Shown one piece after another: positions 55,371 to 64,000 of a stretch of 64,000 nt of DNA. The notes beneath the pieces were generated by a model, which was not told the origin of the DNA, did not search any database, and saw nothing but the letters and a program-made list of their open reading frames with translations. The stretch comes from Phymorhynchus buccinoides (taxonomy: Eukaryota > Mollusca > Gastropoda > Neogastropoda > Raphitomidae): the NCBI GenBank assembly GCA_017654935.2, contig CM065713.1, positions 22,897,979 through 22,961,978 on the forward strand, written 5' to 3'. The position numbers and the translations under genes were made by a program. Position 1 is the stretch's first letter; each line of letters opens with the position of its first letter.

Positions 55371-56629
55371 CTCGAGATGAAAGAGTAACTTGATAAAACA
55401 AAGAGAAGAATTAAAAATCAAGCCATTCATTGAAAATGCATTAAAAAAAAACACCAATAGTTACGAATAGTGCAAACAATTCAAACTAAAGCCCTGTATT
55501 AAAAATGCACCCAATATTTTTGTTTGTGGCACAAGCCACAAACCTATAACTCACTTTGTCGGTCGGTCCAAAATTGTCGCACATTTCGCAAAATTGTCGC
55601 ACATATTTTAAAGGAGAAAGTAACATTTCAGTTGTCATATCTACAGTCCTTAGGTATGGAAGGAATTGTATACTGAACAGAGCACATGAATCGTCATTTT
55701 AAAGCGTACAAAATAATAAACATACGTAATACAGACACTACAACAGACACGACGAGTATGCAGTGCTTCTTTCGATGAGTATAAGTAGGATAAATAGTTT
55801 TAAATGTTTTCCAAAAGATATAAAAAAGTTACGAAATGGTGCAGAGATAACATTCTGGTTTACAGATTAAAATTATTGAAAAGCCAGGGGAAGCGACTCA
55901 GTGTATATAATGATTGCAGTGGTAAAAATAGACCGCACTTCAAATCGAGGCTGCTCTTTAAAATGATGTTTCGTTTTCAATTGTCACACGCCACAAACGA
56001 TTGCGAATCCGCGCTTGTTTTAACAAAAGGAGCAGGTAACAAACAATCAGTGTTACTTCTAACACACAGATGTGTGTCTATGACGCGCAAATCTCCCATT
56101 TGACACGTTGGATTTAAGGTCAGTGCGTCACAAAACGTAGCAATTTCTTCACATGACGAACAGATTAAAAATAAAAAAATTTAAATCAAAAAGAGACTCC
56201 TTAACTCACTCGCATCGCAACGATTTTGAATTATTAAAAAAACCTCACAAATCACTCCAGCCATACACACAAACAAAACATGCATAAACAAAAGGAGAAA
56301 TGAAAAAAAAAAGTACAGGTTTTTACTTCAGGTTTAGACATAGGGAAGTGGTTGATCAGACTATTTTATATAGAGAGTAGTAGACTTTATATACAAAAAC
56401 TCTCAACACCAATTGGTTTTCCCACAAACAAACCACTACAAAAGCAAAGTCAGCGGCAAAATTGTGGCCTAAGGGATCGAAGCGAGATTAGAAGTGACCA
56501 AGGTATGGTGTGCACACAGATTTACTTCCCTTGAAGCAAATGCATAGAAAATTAACAGCTATCTATTAAATCCGGACATATATGACCAGAACGACTTGAA
56601 TGAGTTCAAATACCCAGGCAAAAATCTTT
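55371..56629. other. Unclassified AT-rich stretch
   Basis: No gene seen. A short direct repeat CAAAATTGTCGCACAT occurs twice at 55569-55605. Confidence 0.5.
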
Positions 56630-56880
56630 ACAAATAGTTCATCCACCTTTTGGAAGTTCTGTGCTTGTAACTTCCTCAAATCTATCAATCCCTTTGACTG
56701 CTTTTTCCCTTTGAATACTATCTTTCTGTCTTACTGGTCCATTCTCCTGCCTTTGTTCTAGAAATTCTTGCAAAGATTTTTTTTCCCAGCTGGGGCTACC
56801 TATTTCTCAGTTAGGCGCATAACGACAGCATGACGCATCTGCACTCATAATTGATGAGACTGGACTGTCTGAGCGATCGG
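56630..56880 (-). mobile_element. SINE-like element 5a
   Basis: Minus orientation: the 5a head (GACGCATCTGCACTCATAAT, CTGTCTGAGCGATCGG inverse) joined to the shared tail with CTTTTGGAAGTTCTGTGCTT. Confidence 0.65.
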
Positions 56881-56935
56881 AAAAAAAAAGAATTAATACT
56901 GAAATAGTGTGAAAAAAATCAAATAAAGCCCGGCA

Positions 56936-57188
56936 TTAACCCTTTCACCGCCAGCCATATTTCAGCAAACACCACATTCCATTAAATGTACCTGGGTAGA
57001 GAACAAAATCCATCTGCAGTATTGGGGATTCTTCTGTGACATATATAAAAAATTAAGGTCTATCCTTACTTCCCAAAACTAAGACAATATGGTCTTTGGA
57101 TAATAGACCCCAATTTGATGCCTTTTAGTGGCATACCCAGTTAAATCACTGTGGTGCTAAAATGCGACTTTGGCGGTGAAAGGGTTAA
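56936..57188. mobile_element. piggyBac-like MITE
   Basis: TTAA at both ends, with termini TTAACCCTTTCACCGCCA and TGGCGGTGAAAGGGTTAA as inverted repeats. TTAA plus CCC-type ends is the hallmark of piggyBac-class elements. 253 bp, non-coding. A degraded copy is at 21964-22242. Confidence 0.85.
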
Positions 57189-57502
57189 AAACACGCCAAA
57201 AACTAACAAGGGAAGCTTTTCTAATGACCAGTGTGAAAAATTCAAACTAAAAGCTTTGCAATCAAAATGCACACAAAACTAACAAAAAAAGGCCAGTAAC
57301 GACTAGTGTCAACATTCAAAATAAAACTCAACATTAAAATGTACCAACAGATAACAATGAGGCATGAAACAAACGGTGTGCAACACTCAAAGTAAAGCCC
57401 TGCACTAAAAATGGACATAAAATAGCATTGTAAGCTAACCGAAAAAATTGAAAAAACAAAAAGAAGAGAAGAATCTAAAGCAAAGTTCTCACCCGAAGAC
57501 GG
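57189..57502. other. Unclassified AT-rich stretch
   Basis: No gene seen. Confidence 0.5.
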
Positions 57503-57650
57503 AGCGTGGCTGTCCACATGGCGGGGTAATCAAAAACAGGTCACACACATAATGTTCTCATCCCTAGCTGATGCATTTGTACTGAATTGTTCAAGTGCTC
57601 TGGCTGTAATGGGATGATCCCTGGAGTCGTTAAGCCAGGGAACAACAACA
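57503..57650 (+). repeat. Dispersed repeat IR-1
   Basis: Well-kept copy: GTCCACATGGCGGGGTAATC, CATAATGTTCTCATCC, ending in (AAC)n. Confidence 0.75.
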
Positions 57651-57690
57651 ACAACAACAACAACAAAGCAAAGTTCACATTGATGGTGTA

Positions 57691-57949
57691 CAAAGACACT
57701 GAAAAGAAAAGACTAACATCCGGTCTCTTTTCCCTATATGAGTAGTGAGGACAGAAACACTGGTTATGTCCCTTAAAAACAGTACACATTTACACGTCGA
57801 TAGGCCAGTTGAATTCTCCGTTCAAATTCCAGTCTGAGTTTTTAGATAGCCTCCACTGTGAATAGTGTACTGTCCCCACTAACGATAACTCTATCAGCCC
57901 GGTTCGCCGTGACTCTTAGGTAGTCCATCTTACCCTTTTAGAATCTTTG
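57691..57949 (-). mobile_element. CAAAGA foldback element
   Basis: CAAAGACACTG at the start and AGAATCTTTG at the end. GGTGTA lies immediately outside both ends (57685-57690 and 57951-57956), supporting a 6 bp target duplication. Confidence 0.78.
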
Positions 57950-58042
57950 CGGTGTACCAAAAAGAACTAAGGAAAAATAACCAGATTACACTGTTACATT
58001 ACACAGAACATCTGATACAATTATTTTCTAACTACAGACTTT

Positions 58043-58140
58043 TTCTTCTTCTTCGTTCGCTCAGACAGTTTCCTGTCATATGAGCATAGATTCGTCATGC
58101 TGCGGTTATGCACCTAACTAAGAAACTGTTAAACATTTGG
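58043..58140 (+). mobile_element. SINE-like element 5a, head fragment
   Basis: CTTCTTCTTCGTTCGCTCAG and CGTCATGCTGCGGTTATGCA only; the shared tail is missing. Confidence 0.55.
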
Positions 58141-58281
58141 ACAGTAAGTTTGATATAAGTCGCTAATTATACCGTCAGTGTCGGAGCATTTCACTTGTAA
58201 CCTCGTACAACCACAACTAACATATCACACAGCTTTTATTGTTTAGAGTTCTTCTTCACAATCCAGACCACATGGAGACTA

Positions 58282-58425
58282 CCGTATTCTACGGACAATA
58301 ATGCAACACTTTTCCCTCCAGACTAAGACCCCTGCGCCTTAATGTGACTGATAATATAGTAAGAAACTATAATAACAAAATCTGAATTTTGTTTAAAATT
58401 TGGGGGGTGCGCCTTATAATAATTT
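58282..58425 (+). mobile_element. MITE-like 'GCGCCTTA' element
   Basis: CCGTATTCTACGGACAATAA at one side, GGGGTGCGCCTTATAATAA at the other, and an ATATAGTAAGAAACTA core. Relative of 28150-28400. A matching GTAAAATACGGTA stub occurs at 58859-58870 beside gene D's stop. Confidence 0.5.
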
Positions 58426-58427
58426 TA

Positions 58428-58510
58428 ATAATAATAGTAGTGAATCATTTATATAGCGCACTCCTCCACCAAATGTGGAGCTCTATGCGCTTAACAACAA
58501 CAAAATTAAA
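58428..58510 (-). mobile_element. LINE (L2-like) 3'-terminal stub
   Basis: On the minus strand: GCGCATAGAGCTCCACATTT, GTGCGCTATATAAATGATTC, then a TTA-type tail. Same end motif as the LINE ends at 20340 and 32300. Confidence 0.6.
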
Positions 58511-58547
58511 AGCAAAAAATTCAACAACAAAAAAAACAAATAATCGC

Positions 58548-58606
58548 TCACACACATGCAAATAGGCATACACATACACACACACACACCCACAGGCACG
58601 CACGTA

Positions 58607-58637
<31 letters not shown>
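58548..58637 (+). repeat. (CA)n microsatellite, interrupted
   Basis: CACACA runs interrupted by ACGCACGTACGC. Confidence 0.9.
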
Positions 58638-58737
58638 CGTTACCATCACCACCACTCACCCCACCCAAGAACACAATACAAAATACAATCAGTTCAATAA
58701 AGCATCAACACTCTCGCAACAAAGTTGACGTAGACAT

Positions 58738-58857
58738 TGCAGACCCGTGGGAAGGCGTTCATTTGGCTGCTACAACTAAGAGGAAAGCTCTCTGCCAGTG
58801 TTAGACTGCTGAAGCTGTGCTGTCTGACCCATTGCAATGTGGTGTGCCATGTGGCCC
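58738..58857 (+). pseudogene. Fragment of the gene family, inverted next to gene D
   Basis: The plus strand reads DPWEGVHLAAT and, after a one-base shift, RGKLSASVRLLKLCCLTHCN. This matches WEGVHLAATRGKLSASARLL within gene D at 59757-59875, which lies on the opposite strand. It ends about 17 bp before D's stop codon. About 120 bp, too short to be functional. Confidence 0.75.
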
Positions 58858-58874
58858 GTAAAATACGGTACATT

Positions 58875-61800
58875 TTAGTCTCTGGATTGATCCATCACTT
58901 CCTTTTCTTTTTCTCCGTCTCCTTCCTCAAGATCCATGTTAACAACGTCGCTGAAGTGCAGAAGGTCTTTACAGGGCTCAGGAACAGGCAGACTGTTGAT
59001 CCTGTCGGAGTGACCCGGCTGACAGCCGATGTGGTGAGAGACAGCTAAGCGAGCCAGGTGCTGCAGGCGGCAAGGGCTGGAGGCAGCTTCTGTTATAAGG
59101 CTGTACCCTTTCCTCCTGTCTTTCAATCCAACATCCTTCTCCAGTGAACGTTTAGCTAATCTCTTCCTCAACTGTCCTCCGTTCTTTTCCAGATATCTAC
59201 GCAGCCGTTTGGGAGAATGCGCCCCAGAGGCCAACAAAAGTTTGATGACCTTTAAATCAGATTTTCGAAAAGCCTCCCCTAATCCACGCACAGTGGTTGC
59301 TCCCCCTTCCCATCGTTCAAAGCTGGAGAGGCCGGCAGAAATGCACAGTTTGACCATTTCAACCCGACTGCCGTCTGTCTCATTTCTTGCAGCAGCATTG
59401 AACAAACTGCTGTCAAAATTTTCTGGTTCAAACTTAATGGTGGGATCTATTCGGCAAAGCAACTCTTCAGCCAAGCACTTCTGACCGTATGCAATGGCCG
59501 TCGTCAAAACACATGGAAGGAGGTCCGGAATCTTTGAATTTGTGCATCTTGGTACTAGAGCTCTGGCAACATCCCACATTTGTCTCTCTACCGCCTCCAT
59601 CAACAGGAAATTTACCACGTGGGGGTTCCGGCAGAGGTGGTGCTTCTCCAGAACGTACGATGAGGAATTGGCTCTCAGCACAAGAGCCCAGTGTACCAGA
59701 CCTTGAAATTGACAGGCCATGGCCAGGTTGTTTTTCAAGGGTACACTAAGCTCTTCTGCTGATCGCTCCCACACAAACTCTACACTGCAGCGGGTCAGAC
59801 GCCACAGCTTCAGTAGTCTAGCACTGGCAGAGAGCTTTCCTCTCGTAGCCGCCAAATGAACGCCTTCCCACAGCAAGGTGCGGTGACGACGCAGAGAAGG
59901 GAATGTAGTGACCATCGTGGTCAGCATTTCAAAGTCCTCACTGACCAGAGCCAGGAAGAAGGCCAGTCTGGCATGGCCATTGTCCGCACACCACTGGGTC
60001 ACACTGGACACGGCGACTGGCCATTGGCATGCAGTAATTCCATCATTCACGCGGGTCACTATTTGTTTCAGACAATGCAAAACGATGTCAATGTACCGGG
60101 TCCATTTTTCAACAGTTTTAGCAATGTCAGAACATACATTTTCCTCAGAAAGCATTTCACAGATACACCTCTCCAACAATCTGAGAGCCACATTTATTGT
60201 GGGGAAAAATGTGTTTGGTAATTGAGGTTTCTTTCGCATGATAATGTTCATCAGTTGCACAGCTTCATCCAGATCAAGGCCACCATGATTGGCAAGCTTC
60301 TCATCACAAACATATGAGATGAACTGAAATCGTTGCCCATCAATTGCCAAGGAATACGCAAAGGCACGGTCTTTATCCTGCACAGAAAACGGTGCATCAA
60401 CACGCACACTGTTAGTGCACAGCATGACAAAGCAGTCTGCACAGTCCATCTCCACAGACTTCCTGATGGCCTTTCTATACACTTTCTTGCTCAATTCTTT
60501 GTCGCAGCTTTCATTGAACAGCTTCTGGAACGTCTCCAGACTGCTGGTTGTCCTCAATTCGAAGTATTGCTTCATGGAAGTGTTCACTGCATATTGTCTG
60601 GGCCACTTTTCCACTCTCCCGTCCACATCACAGCAGATCGTAAGAAACCGTTCACTGATCGCCCCATCTTGAATCAGCCAAGAAATGACAAATTTGGTAT
60701 CTTTCTTGGACACACCATGCCTAAATAATGTAAATGCCAGTTTGTATTCTTCCATCTGGAGAGTGTGCCTAAACAATGACGAGCGGTCTGAATCTGAATA
60801 GCTGAACAATGGATACATTCTTTCCACAAAAGCACGGTACTCGTTCTGATCAAACTCAAAGAGCTTGGTCAAGGCATATCTCAACTGCTTACGTTTCCAT
60901 TTAGTATGAAGCAAGTATTCTCTCCCACAAAAATGCACAATTGGGGGGCAAGATGTTTTAACAGAAGTGGCTACGAAAAATGCCAAGTGCTTTTCTCCTT
61001 CTCTGTACAGGACGTCATAGATCCATCTGACCTCTCCCCCATCACATTTTGAAGGCTGCAGATTCTCCTTCCATTGCTGGTGAACAAACTTTTGCTTGAA
61101 GACATGACGGGCCCTTGGGTATTCTGTGATCAACTGGATGAAAATGGATTCATCCAGGAGCTGAACTGCGAACTTGATGACTGCCATCAGCTGGGAGTCC
61201 GTGATGGATTCTGTCCGCAGGATGTGTAAGATGAGGTATCCCACGTGAAATCTGACTGACCCCATCAACAGCAGACCCTTCAGACCTTCAGGAATAGCAC
61301 CATCATAGAACAGGTCCAGTAGGTCCAGCACCAAATTGTTATCAAAAAGCTTGCAGACTGTATATTCACAGGCATTGACACCACTATTTAAGAGTTGATA
61401 AATTATAGGCCACTTTTTGCTTGCCACTGCCTGGTCACAGACACTCTCCATCTGGGTCACACTCAGCCCTTCATTCACCAGTCCTGACACCAATGTCCAC
61501 TGGCTCTGCTTCATGGACTCTCCCAGAACAAAGTCGGTCAGGTCGGGGTCTCTGACCTTCCTCACCACCTCCAGAACAAAGTCCCCATGACCGGCGGCTA
61601 TCTGCTGTCGCAGTCCCTCCTCCCTGCAGTGTTTGCTGACCCCCAGGTCCATCAGTGTGGCCGTGCACTGGACGTGCTGATGACCCAGGGCACACTGCAG
61701 CAGGCTGTTCCTCAGCTGACCAGGGATCCCCATCTCTATCAGCCGCAGCACCAGGGCCCACTGTCCATTGTCCACAGCCTGCTGACACAGCCACTCTGAC

Positions 61801-62207
61801 CAGCGTCCACTGCCCCCTGCCCTGTCCACCATATGTGTGACCCAGGGCCACTGACCCTGCTGCACTGCCCTGTGAACAACGCTGTCCAGCTCTTCACCGC
61901 TGAGCTGGGGCTCCATCAGCTGCACCACACCTTGCCACTGATTGCAGTTCACCAGCTCTATGACCAGTACACTGGTCTGCAGCACTTGCTGGCATTTCTT
62001 GAAGAGATGGTCAACCCAGTCCCACCGCTGGTCAGCTACGGCTTTGTCCATCACCTGCTTCAGCATGGTCACGTAGCTGTCCAGGTGACCCACAAGGTCT
62101 GCTGCCCTGTCCCACTCTGACCGCTGGACACAGGCCATGAACTGGTCAAGATGTGGACTGGAAGTGGAACAGTGTGTAGCAGGACTCTCTGACTCTGGAC
62201 AATTCAT
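58875..62207 (-). CDS. Copy D: intact QW-repeat/ankyrin-like protein with C-terminal SOCS box (1,110 aa)
   Basis: Single exon. The start is ATG at 62207; the 36 bases of open frame before it begin with TTG. Residues about 20-375 are the ~30-residue QW repeats. Up to about residue 245 they match B at close to nine residues in ten, including QAVDNGQWALVLRLIEMGIP; the rest matches B far less well. A middle of unknown fold is followed by ankyrin-like EMVKLCISAGL and KVIKLLLASGAHS (about 955-1010). The SOCS-box-like end (about 1044-1086) is SPCRLQHLARLAVSHHIG (BC-box spacing, Ala for Cys) and INSLPVPEPCKDLL (LPxP Cul5-box). A charged tail of about 20 residues (EEGDGEKEKEVMDQSRD) is not present in B. 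Inferred role: ASB-like substrate receptor for a Cullin-5 ubiquitin ligase. The conserved leader extends to about 62336. Confidence 0.88.
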   Translation of the reverse strand: MNCPESESPATHCSTSSPHLDQFMACVQRSEWDRAADLVGHLDSYVTMLKQVMDKAVADQRWDWVDHLFKKCQQVLQTSVLVIELVNCNQWQGVVQLMEPQLSGEELDSVVHRAVQQGQWPWVTHMVDRAGGSGRWSEWLCQQAVDNGQWALVLRLIEMGIPGQLRNSLLQCALGHQHVQCTATLMDLGVSKHCREEGLRQQIAAGHGDFVLEVVRKVRDPDLTDFVLGESMKQSQWTLVSGLVNEGLSVTQMESVCDQAVASKKWPIIYQLLNSGVNACEYTVCKLFDNNLVLDLLDLFYDGAIPEGLKGLLLMGSVRFHVGYLILHILRTESITDSQLMAVIKFAVQLLDESIFIQLITEYPRARHVFKQKFVHQQWKENLQPSKCDGGEVRWIYDVLYREGEKHLAFFVATSVKTSCPPIVHFCGREYLLHTKWKRKQLRYALTKLFEFDQNEYRAFVERMYPLFSYSDSDRSSLFRHTLQMEEYKLAFTLFRHGVSKKDTKFVISWLIQDGAISERFLTICCDVDGRVEKWPRQYAVNTSMKQYFELRTTSSLETFQKLFNESCDKELSKKVYRKAIRKSVEMDCADCFVMLCTNSVRVDAPFSVQDKDRAFAYSLAIDGQRFQFISYVCDEKLANHGGLDLDEAVQLMNIIMRKKPQLPNTFFPTINVALRLLERCICEMLSEENVCSDIAKTVEKWTRYIDIVLHCLKQIVTRVNDGITACQWPVAVSSVTQWCADNGHARLAFFLALVSEDFEMLTTMVTTFPSLRRHRTLLWEGVHLAATRGKLSASARLLKLWRLTRCSVEFVWERSAEELSVPLKNNLAMACQFQGLVHWALVLRANSSSYVLEKHHLCRNPHVVNFLLMEAVERQMWDVARALVPRCTNSKIPDLLPCVLTTAIAYGQKCLAEELLCRIDPTIKFEPENFDSSLFNAAARNETDGSRVEMVKLCISAGLSSFERWEGGATTVRGLGEAFRKSDLKVIKLLLASGAHSPKRLRRYLEKNGGQLRKRLAKRSLEKDVGLKDRRKGYSLITEAASSPCRLQHLARLAVSHHIGCQPGHSDRINSLPVPEPCKDLLHFSDVVNMDLEEGDGEKEKEVMDQSRD

Positions 62208-62622
62208 CTTTGCAGTAGAATCAGTGCCAGGGCTGGCTGCCAACTGACCTGGACCTTCTGTTCTTCACTTCTTGCTGAATCCTCAGACTGATGTCACCAG
62301 GTCAGGGACTACAGTCTTCACTGAAGAACCCTTGTTCTGAAACAGAGTTGTTCAAAAGGTCTGTGAGTTAAAACTTTAGGACGACGAGTGAGTTTTTCAA
62401 CACCTTAGCCTTCCAAACAAATTCAAAGTTACAAACAAACAACAACAACAAACTCACAATATGATTTTTGCCCAATAATTCAGTAAAATGATTTTCATGT
62501 TACGTCAACAAAATGCTATAACTTTGTCAATTTGTCAAATGTCATGTTATATTTCTACTGAAAAGTATTTTCTTGTCTATGTATTCATAAAAGTTTGTAT
62601 GTATACCTATATAATAAAATTT

Positions 62623-62895
62623 GGTAAAGGTAAAGATGTGCCCCCCCCCCCCCCTTAACCTTATCCCTAACCCTAGCCCTAAACCTACCCCCCACTTGTT
62701 ACAGTTGTGGTTCGTTGCGTTTTTCCGTCTTATAGGGTGGGGGTAGGGTTAGGGATAGTATTCCAAAAAGGTTATTAGCTAAAAATGTTCCTAAAATACA
62801 GCTTTATGTATGGTAAGAAAGGCAAAAACGGAAAAATAGAATTAACCGAGAAATGTAGGGGGGGGGGGGGGGGGGGTGTACATCTTGACCTTTAC
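62623..62895. mobile_element. Foldback element with telomere-like repeats, shorter copy
   Basis: Same termini (GGTAAAGGTAAAGATGTGCC ... CTTGACCTTTAC) and same inner core (GTTCGTTGCGTTTTTCCGTC) as 54575-55012, but with fewer CCCTAA/TTAGGG units and without the left copy of the AT-rich arm. Confidence 0.82.
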
Positions 62896-62970
62896 TTAAA
62901 ATTCAATGTGCTTCTGTGAGGAAATTGACTGCACAACCACTTTTGTAAAAAAAAAGTACATAATGTAAAT

Positions 62971-63297
62971 ATGTTTGCAAGGGCAAAGGGTGCTGATGAC
63001 CAAAGCCATATAAAATGCATGTATACTAACTCTGACAGCATGATGAATAAGTTAAATGAAATGGAACTTCTAATCGAGGAGAAAGATTTTGACTTAATAG
63101 CAGTAACAGAGGTTTTACCCAAGAACCCAGGTACTGACATTGTTAACTTTGCTATGAAGGGCTATACCTGTACTACTGTGAAGAAAGGAAGGGGGGTAAG
63201 TCTTTGCAAAGGAGGGGTTTGAGATAGTTTCACTGGATAAGTACAAGGGCTTGTTTCCCCCAAGCATAGTATGCAAGGTTACTTCTCAAACTTCTCA
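62971..63297 (+). mobile_element. LINE endonuclease-domain fragment
   Basis: Reads CMYTNSDSMMNKLNEMELLI, EEKDFDLIAVTEVLPKN and GRGVSL, then (after a frameshift) KEGFEIVSLDKYKGLFPPSI. This is the N-terminal part of a non-LTR APE-type endonuclease (the L-I-A-V-T-E catalytic Glu region). Cut off at about 63297 by a different LINE piece. Confidence 0.78.
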
Positions 63298-63299
63298 AA

Positions 63300-63620
63300 A
63301 GGTGGCAGATACAGCCATCCCAGGTAGCCCTTTCCAGTCATGGATGGTTCAAGAGAAAAATGAATTTTGTCTGTATTCAGTGTGACAGTGGATGGATGAC
63401 AGTTGCTGGTCATGTTCTCTTCTCTGGCGGCTCGGTGCTGGGATGACCCTGGTGTCGTCAACCTGGACAATGCCTTGCTGGATTTTTATAAAGCATTGTG
63501 AGCCTGCTGGTTTTCCTGCGCTGCTCAAGTGTGGGCCACCCTAACTGGACTAACATATCACTGACACTGGAGGTGTTGTGGTAGTGGTTGAGTATGAAGC
63601 GAGCCGCCCATCTGACCTTA
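63300..63620 (-). mobile_element. LINE-2 C-terminal fragment
   Basis: Parallel to 10640-10860 of the right arm: CTTGCTGGATTTTTATAAAG CATTGTGAGCC and GGAGGTGTTGTGGTAGTGGT TGAG blocks, diverged. Ends against a (TAG)n run. Confidence 0.65.
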
Positions 63621-63718
63621 GTAGTAGTAGTAGTAGTAGGGTAGGGACTAAATAAGCCGTCAAGCTTTTTGGTAGTCCCATCGTATCATCAATCTTATCT
63701 TTGATCAGGATATAATAA

Positions 63719-63769
<51 letters not shown>

Positions 63770-63830
63770 GGACTAAATAAGCCGTCAAGCTTTTTGGCAG
63801 TGACCAGTCCAATCGTATCATCAAAATAGG
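63620..63830 (+). repeat. (TAG)n microsatellites inside a short direct repeat
   Basis: Two TAG runs (63620-63638 and about 63718-63769), each followed by GGGACTAAATAAGCCGTCAA GCTTTTTGG. Confidence 0.9.
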
Positions 63831-64000
63831 CCGAGTGGACTGGCATTCACAGAAGCATGCTGAATTCAGAGAAAAGTGAATGTACAAAAACAAATTTCAG
63901 ATGGGATTTTAAGCTTGAGGAGATGACTTTTTCACAATTTTAACAGTTTTAGATATTTTGTCCTTGAGAGAAATTACCCTGTGGCCCTGATCACCATAAA

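Noticed and set aside
1..64000. LTR retrotransposon or integrated virus
   Set aside because: No long direct terminal repeats, gag/protease/integrase or viral structural motifs were seen; the reverse transcriptases are of non-LTR type.

Overview
ORGANISM. The window is nuclear DNA of an animal. It holds long single-exon genes separated by dense, nested transposable elements: non-LTR retrotransposons (LINEs), tRNA-derived SINEs, TIR/MITE elements and microsatellites. Nothing is arranged as an operon. The repeat flora and a lineage-specific ankyrin-like/SOCS-box family suggest a marine mollusc, most likely a gastropod. That assignment is inference from repeat style, not from a diagnostic gene. 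Two runs of exactly 500 N (8252-8751 and 49079-49578) are scaffold placeholders, so the window is three contigs.

LAYOUT. (1) 1-18295 is a giant inverted repeat. The left arm (1-8251) and right arm (about 9285-17863, reverse complement) mirror each other around the first N run and 0.5 kb of unique sequence. Each arm carries one copy of the same gene: copy A (-, cut by the window edge) and copy B (15020-18295, +, intact). The space between them is a layered set of LINEs, SINEs and MITEs. The gene parts differ at only a handful of sites. The innermost 150 bp differ far more, and one arm has a 0.33 kb LINE insertion that the other lacks. (2) 18.3-49 kb is repeat-rich and becomes progressively noisier, with homopolymer inflation and many one-base insertions. 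It contains a frame-broken gene copy C (about 37.8-41.75 kb, -), a roughly 2 kb minisatellite, a long polypurine tract and a 1.56 kb hAT-like element. (3) 49.6-64 kb is clean sequence with SINE pairs, MITEs, two foldback elements that carry telomere-like repeats, the intact paralogue D (58875-62207, -), and LINE pieces at the end.

GENE FAMILY. A, B, C and D encode a protein of about 1,090-1,110 residues in one uninterrupted exon. The N-terminal third is about twelve ~30-residue helical repeats with a Gln-Trp signature, related in pattern to ankyrin repeats. A long poorly characterised alpha-helical middle follows, then two ankyrin-like units, and a C-terminal segment that reads as a SOCS box (BC-box-like plus LPxP Cul5-box-like). 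This is the architecture of an ASB-type substrate receptor for a Cullin-5 ubiquitin ligase, but strongly diverged. The N-terminal repeats of B and D are nearly identical while the rest is far more diverged, which points to gene conversion. This clustered, apparently converting family is the best candidate here for an undescribed system; its substrate cannot be read from the sequence.
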